From: Mayfieldus sp963740555
GTDB taxonomy: Bacteria; Actinomycetota; Thermoleophilia; Solirubrobacterales; 70-9
Length of the DNA stretch: 64,000 bases
Assembly (NCBI GenBank): GCA_963740555.1
Contig: CAVUES010000010.1
Coordinates: 124,001-188,000 of the forward strand
Reading direction: 5' to 3'
Part shown: in pieces, positions 60,685 through 64,000 of the stretch
How positions within the stretch are numbered: position 1 is the stretch's first letter
Layout of the letters: each line of letters opens with the position of its first letter
Made by a program: the position numbers and the translations under genes
The notes under the pieces: generated by a model
Databases searched by the model: none
Told to the model about the DNA's origin: nothing
The model's input: only the letters and a program-made list of their open reading frames with translations

Positions 60685-61536
60685 GTGGACCCGAGTCAGA
60701 TCCTCGAGCGCGAGCGGCGCTGGGCCACCCCTGTCGCCTTGCTGTCGATCCTCGCCGTGGTGCTTTTCGCGGTCCAGCTGGTGCTGCTTGCACGGAGCTA
60801 CAGCGGCAATGGCAACGCCGAGTTGCTGCGCGACATCGACAAGGACTCGAGCACGATCGTGTTCGCCTATCTGATCCGCGGGATCGGATCGGCGCTATTG
60901 GTGGCCCCGCTCGTCTACCTGTTTCAGGCCGCCCAGGCTCGCAGCGAAACGATGCGGGGGCAGCTGATCGGGCTGACGATCGCCGGGCCCTTGTTCCTGG
61001 CTGCGTTCGCGATCGTCACCGGCATAGTGCTGCACAACGCCGGCCCTGACTTCGTCGCGATCATGAAGGCAAAGCACGCCTTGGGGACCGGCGACCACGC
61101 GAACTCGGTGGCGCAGAACGTGATCGGCGACCAGTCGCTGAGCGGTCTCACGGTCGGCTTCGGAATCGCCGGGACGATCGGCTTCGCCGTCGCTTTGGCG
61201 TACACCTGCTTTCACGCGATGAGGGTCGGCTTGCTGACCCGCTTCTGGGGCTCGGTGGGAGTTGCGCTTGGGGTCGCGTCGATCCTCGTCCTCCAGTACA
61301 CGCTGCTGTGGATCGCCTACCTCGGCTTGTTGATTGGAGGGTGGTTGCCGGGGGGCCGCCCGCCCGCCTGGGCCGCCGGGAAGGCGGTTCCCTGGCCGAC
61401 TCCGGGCGAGAAGGCGGCGCAGTCGCTGGAGGCCGAGGACGAAGACGGCGATGGCGACGGCGGCGATCAGGAGGATGGCGAAATCGGGACCGTCGCCAAT
61501 CCGGTCCGCCGCCGCAAGCGAAAGCGCCGCCAGTGA
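60685..61536 (+). CDS. Membrane protein with charged C-terminal tail
   Basis: 283 residues. Five or six hydrophobic segments (ALLSILAVVLFAVQLVLLA, LLVAPLVYLFQA, GPLFLAAFAIVTGIVL, IAGTIGFAVALAYTCF, VASILVLQYTLLWIAYLGLL), then an acidic stretch (EDEDGDGDGGDQEDGE) and a basic end (RRRKRKRRQ). I do not recognise the family. The GTG at 60685 joins it to the CBS operon. Possibly a nucleotide-gated or stress-related membrane partner; inference only. Confidence 0.65.
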   Translation: MDPSQILERERRWATPVALLSILAVVLFAVQLVLLARSYSGNGNAELLRDIDKDSSTIVFAYLIRGIGSALLVAPLVYLFQAAQARSETMRGQLIGLTIAGPLFLAAFAIVTGIVLHNAGPDFVAIMKAKHALGTGDHANSVAQNVIGDQSLSGLTVGFGIAGTIGFAVALAYTCFHAMRVGLLTRFWGSVGVALGVASILVLQYTLLWIAYLGLLIGGWLPGGRPPAWAAGKAVPWPTPGEKAAQSLEAEDEDGDGDGGDQEDGEIGTVANPVRRRKRKRRQ

Positions 61537-61552
61537 ACCCGGCGCCGCGCCG

Positions 61553-62362
61553 CTAGCCGCAGGGCTTCCAGGGCTGGGCGGTCAGCGCGTATGACTTGCG
61601 GATCGAGCTGAACCGCAGCGTCTTCGCCCGCTCGCAGTACTTGCTCGGCGCGATCTCGTACTCGGCTTCGAACACCGCCTTGCCGGCCCTGACAAAGGGA
61701 GAGAAGCGCCCGCACTCGTGGTACTGGAAGCACTGCTCGACGACCGCGAAGTCGAAGCTCCCCTCAAGCTGCCTGGCCTGCTCGGGGTCGTTCTTGAGCG
61801 CCACCGACATCCCGCGGCTGTGCACCTGCCTGGCGACCCAGTCGTTGAAGCGGAGCTGGTCTTTGGCGGTGAGCGGGAAGCCGGTCGGGTTGGTGTAGCC
61901 GCTCACGTTGTCCGGCTCCACGGCGTCGAAGCCCTTGCGCTTGCACATGTCGAAGCGCTTCTTCAAGGGCGGCGCGATCAGGTGGATCTTGCGGATGTCC
62001 ATCCAGCGCTCGCTGGGAAAACCCTGGTAGCGCTTGCCGATCACCGACTTCGGGAATTTGTCCTTGTCGGGCCTGTAGTTCTCCCAGGAGCCGACGTCCA
62101 GATAGCAGATCGCCTTGCGCCCCTGCGAATGGAGCTTGGCGACGACCTTCTTGGAGACGAAGAAGCCGTCGACCTCGTAGACGTCGGCCGGGACCGAGGT
62201 GTCGATCCTGCCCTGGAGCTGCCATTGCCAGGGCGCCGTTGTCGGCGCGGGGTGCCAGAGGTCCACGGCCGCGGCACTCGAGTCGCTGCTCCCACAGCCG
62301 AGCAGCACTGCCAGGGCCAACGGCGCGAGCGCAAAGAGGGCGAGGCTGAATCGGACCTTCAT
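61553..62362 (-). CDS. GH114 endo-alpha-1,4-polygalactosaminidase-like lipoprotein
   Basis: 269 residues. Lipobox LAVLLGC with Cys23, then a GH114/TM1410-like TIM-barrel domain: WHPAPTTAPWQWQLQGRID, VYEVDGFFVSK, KAICYLDVGSWENYRPD and KGFDAVEPDNVSGY. The family degrades alpha-1,4-linked galactosamine polymers such as the fungal or bacterial Pel/GAG type; the substrate here is inferred from the family only. Surface location follows from the lipobox. The small stretch 62363-62497 holds no supported gene. Confidence 0.82.
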   Translation of the reverse strand: MKVRFSLALFALAPLALAVLLGCGSSDSSAAAVDLWHPAPTTAPWQWQLQGRIDTSVPADVYEVDGFFVSKKVVAKLHSQGRKAICYLDVGSWENYRPDKDKFPKSVIGKRYQGFPSERWMDIRKIHLIAPPLKKRFDMCKRKGFDAVEPDNVSGYTNPTGFPLTAKDQLRFNDWVARQVHSRGMSVALKNDPEQARQLEGSFDFAVVEQCFQYHECGRFSPFVRAGKAVFEAEYEIAPSKYCERAKTLRFSSIRKSYALTAQPWKPCG

Positions 62363-62497
62363 TCGGCGCCGATCCTACGTGTGAATATGCTCGACGTCCT
62401 GGTGACCTCCTACCCGACGATCGCCGACGACCTGCCGGCGTTCATGCGCGAGCCGATCGGGCGGAGGGCGCCGAAGAGCCGGCCGCGAGCTAGTGCC

Positions 62498-63322
62498 CTA
62501 GGCGCGCCGCGACGCGGCGCGAACCGCGTCGACCAGCCGCAACGCGACGCCGAGGCTGATCAGAAGCAGCCCGGCTGTTACCAGGCCCAACGAATCCGAG
62601 CCGGTCGAGGGAAGTGAGCTGCTGGAGCCTGCGGCGTCCGGCGAGCCGACCGCCGCCGACTCCGTGCCGGCGCCGGTGGTCGACTGCGTCGAGGTGGTGG
62701 GAGAGCTACCCGAGCCCGAGCTACCCGAGCCCGAGCTGCCCGAGCCCGAGGACGAGCTGGCGGCCAGGACGTGGACCGTCCCCTGCATGCTGGGGTGGAT
62801 CGTGCACACATAGGAGAAGGTCCCGGCGCTGCTGAAGGTGTGGCTGAAGCTTGCGCCGGAATGCAGCGTGCCGGAGTGCAGGCCGTCACCCGTCACGGTG
62901 TGCCCCTCCGGCACCTGGCCGTCGTTCGTCCATTGCACCGTGTCGCCGGCGTGGACCGTGATCGCGCCCGGGTTGAAGGCGAAGTCGACGATCGAGACCG
63001 ACTTCGAGGCCGAGGCCGTTGCCCGTGCGACCCGCACGGCGACCGGCGGTGGGGTGGACGGTGGCTGTGGGGCGGTCGCCGGAGCAAGGGCTGCTGAACT
63101 GGACTGGGCGCCGCTGGGGTCAGGCGCGACAGGAACCGCCGTCGCAGCCGGCGGGGTCGACGGATCGGCCGGCGCGGGAGGCGGCGCGGTCGCGTCCGGC
63201 GGCGGCGAGCCCGTTTCCCCGGAGGCCCGTGCGCTCAACCCGCCGACGGCGAGCAGCGCCCCGGCCACCACAAGGTAGAGGCTCAGTGCCCGTATCGAGC
63301 GGAGATTGGATGCACGCGGCAC
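62498..63322 (-). CDS. LPXTG-anchored cupredoxin (plastocyanin-like)
   Basis: 274 residues. Signal peptide about 1-33, a long Pro/Ala/Thr-rich linker (to about 105), one cupredoxin domain (106-187) with copper ligands His141 (PEGHTV), Cys173, His176 and Met179 (YVCTIHPSMQ), a Gly/Ser-rich spacer, then the sorting motif LPSTG (237-241), a membrane helix and a basic tail (RAASRRA). Sortase anchoring is likely. It may shuttle electrons or bind copper at the wall. Confidence 0.85.
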   Translation of the reverse strand: MPRASNLRSIRALSLYLVVAGALLAVGGLSARASGETGSPPPDATAPPPAPADPSTPPAATAVPVAPDPSGAQSSSAALAPATAPQPPSTPPPVAVRVARATASASKSVSIVDFAFNPGAITVHAGDTVQWTNDGQVPEGHTVTGDGLHSGTLHSGASFSHTFSSAGTFSYVCTIHPSMQGTVHVLAASSSSGSGSSGSGSSGSGSSPTTSTQSTTGAGTESAAVGSPDAAGSSSSLPSTGSDSLGLVTAGLLLISLGVALRLVDAVRAASRRA

Positions 63323-63383
63323 GATGCGACCCGTAGTACGGGGCGCAACCGCGGAAGGTTCGCCTCGCCTACCGGTGCTCGAT

Positions 63384-64000
63384 TTAGCCGAGGCCGCTGA
63401 GACCCGGCGGGGCGTCTGAATGCACGCCCGCCTCGACCCGACGGCGATGGGTGCGAATCTCGCTCAAGACCCGCTCCAGGCGCGGCTCGCGGGAGAGGTC
63501 GACGTGGGTCATCGTCGCCGCGACGGTTGGGTGCACCGCGTCGATGCGCTCGAACATCGCTTGTGCGACCGCGCGGTAGGTGGGATGGCCCTCGCGCCCC
63601 GAGCGCAGCTCGATCAGGTGCATCGCCTCGCGGGCGTTGAGGTCGAGCACGTAGCGGATCCGGTAGCCGAGGCAGAGCGCGTAGGGGGCGGTGTCGCGAA
63701 GCCCTACCTCCTCGAGGCGCTCGAACTCGGCCCGAGAGATCTCCAGCGCCCGCTCGAACTCGTCACCGAGGCCGGCTTCCCGAACCTCCTCCGGAACGCC
63801 GGCACCGAGGTCGGGGGTGAGGCGCTGCCATTGGCAGGTCAGCATCCGGTGGCGCTGCAGGTCGCGGAAGCCACCGTAGTCGCTGACGATCTCGAAGCGG
63901 TAGCGCAGCGCCTCGAAGCCCCGGCCGGGCCGGTAGCGCCGATTGGCCCGCGCACCGACCAGGTCGGCGAGCAGCTTCGCCCGCTCCCTGGCGTCGAGGA
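63384..64000 (-). CDS. thyX: FAD-dependent thymidylate synthase ThyX (C-terminal part, cut by the window end)
   Basis: The frame is open to the window edge; 205 residues are visible. ThyX signatures: ANRRYRPGRGFEALRY, the nucleotide motif FRDLQRHRMLTCQWQ, and the C-terminal YRIRYVLDLNAREAMHLIEL, which leads into GREGHPTYRAVAQ. The RHR is at the place of the RHRxxS loop, with Met-Leu-Thr following. The presence of a complete second half suggests a long, possibly two-domain ThyX. It methylates dUMP with methylene-THF and FAD. Confidence 0.85.
   Translation of the reverse strand, partial: LDARERAKLLADLVGARANRRYRPGRGFEALRYRFEIVSDYGGFRDLQRHRMLTCQWQRLTPDLGAGVPEEVREAGLGDEFERALEISRAEFERLEEVGLRDTAPYALCLGYRIRYVLDLNAREAMHLIELRSGREGHPTYRAVAQAMFERIDAVHPTVAATMTHVDLSREPRLERVLSEIRTHRRRVEAGVHSDAPPGLSGLG

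Noticed and set aside
62387..62617. ORF starting MLDVLVTSYPTIADD between the GH114 and cupredoxin genes
   Set aside because: The first 25 residues look protein-like, but the frame soon runs antisense through the cupredoxin gene and has no ribosome-binding site; may be a gene remnant.

Overview
The window is a GC-rich stretch of actinobacterial chromosome, most likely from the class Thermoleophilia (Solirubrobacterales/Gaiellales type). The evidence is a fused 2-oxoglutarate decarboxylase/dehydrogenase (Kgd) whose E2 active site reads HRVIQG, a DUF3817 protein, a decaprenyl-phosphate phosphoribosyltransferase-like UbiA protein, a long ThyX, a c-di-AMP riboswitch in front of an NlpC/P60-like gene, and two small secreted proteins with the ANVxSxxAxFLxLGG leader that I associate with this class. 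Genes are dense, with many 1-4 bp overlaps. No rRNA, complete tRNA, transposase or CRISPR array is visible.

Layout. 1-304: end of an unknown ORF, a perfect palindrome and the 3' half of a tRNA-Asp gene, which looks like the right attachment site of an integrative element lying to the left. 376-3341: DUF389 protein, glutamate decarboxylase, ferritin. 3369-18609: enolase-superfamily protein, then a divergent amino-acid/polyamine catabolic island. Its minus arm is permease, Usp, ALDH, Orn/Lys/Arg decarboxylase, DDAH-type deiminase and M20 carbamoylase. Its plus arm is class III aminotransferase, PucR regulator, saccharopine-DH-like protein, alanine dehydrogenase and a PatD-like ALDH. Read together the arms can take arginine to putrescine and then GABA, with pyruvate recycled from alanine. 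18606-28670: riboswitch-controlled NlpC/P60-like protein, thioredoxin-fold protein, SDR, aconitase, a strong small-RNA candidate, DUF3817, and Kgd with its lipoyl domain in a separate frame. 28728-33724: fused fatty acyl-CoA reductase, alkyl-DHAP synthase homologue (a possible ether-lipid pair) and a UbiA transferase. 33746-40352: paired orphan proteins, citrate synthase, UbiE/MenG-like methyltransferase and membrane partner, PfkB kinase, quinone oxidoreductase, small secreted protein. 40481-49313: DEAD helicase, histidine kinase/response regulator, Gly-rich secreted protein, DMT transporter, HAD hydrolase, APH-like kinase, acyl-CoA dehydrogenase. 49314-64000: AT-rich inverted-repeat islet and an 18-bp tandem repeat, secreted CocE/X-Pro hydrolase, RibD-like reductase, RpiB-like isomerase, sulfotransferase, membrane proteins, two SDR/saccharopine-type reductases, CBS-domain protein, GH114 lipoprotein, LPXTG-anchored cupredoxin, and the C-terminal half of ThyX running off the end.

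The most interesting points are the non-orthologous arginine-to-putrescine route in a divergent PucR regulon, the adjacent FAR and AGPS genes, an apparently independent three-hairpin RNA with its own promoter and terminator (6C-like), four-hairpin arrays in two convergent spacers, and the frameshift between the lipoyl domain and the rest of Kgd. All functional calls are from reading the sequence; no database search was run.
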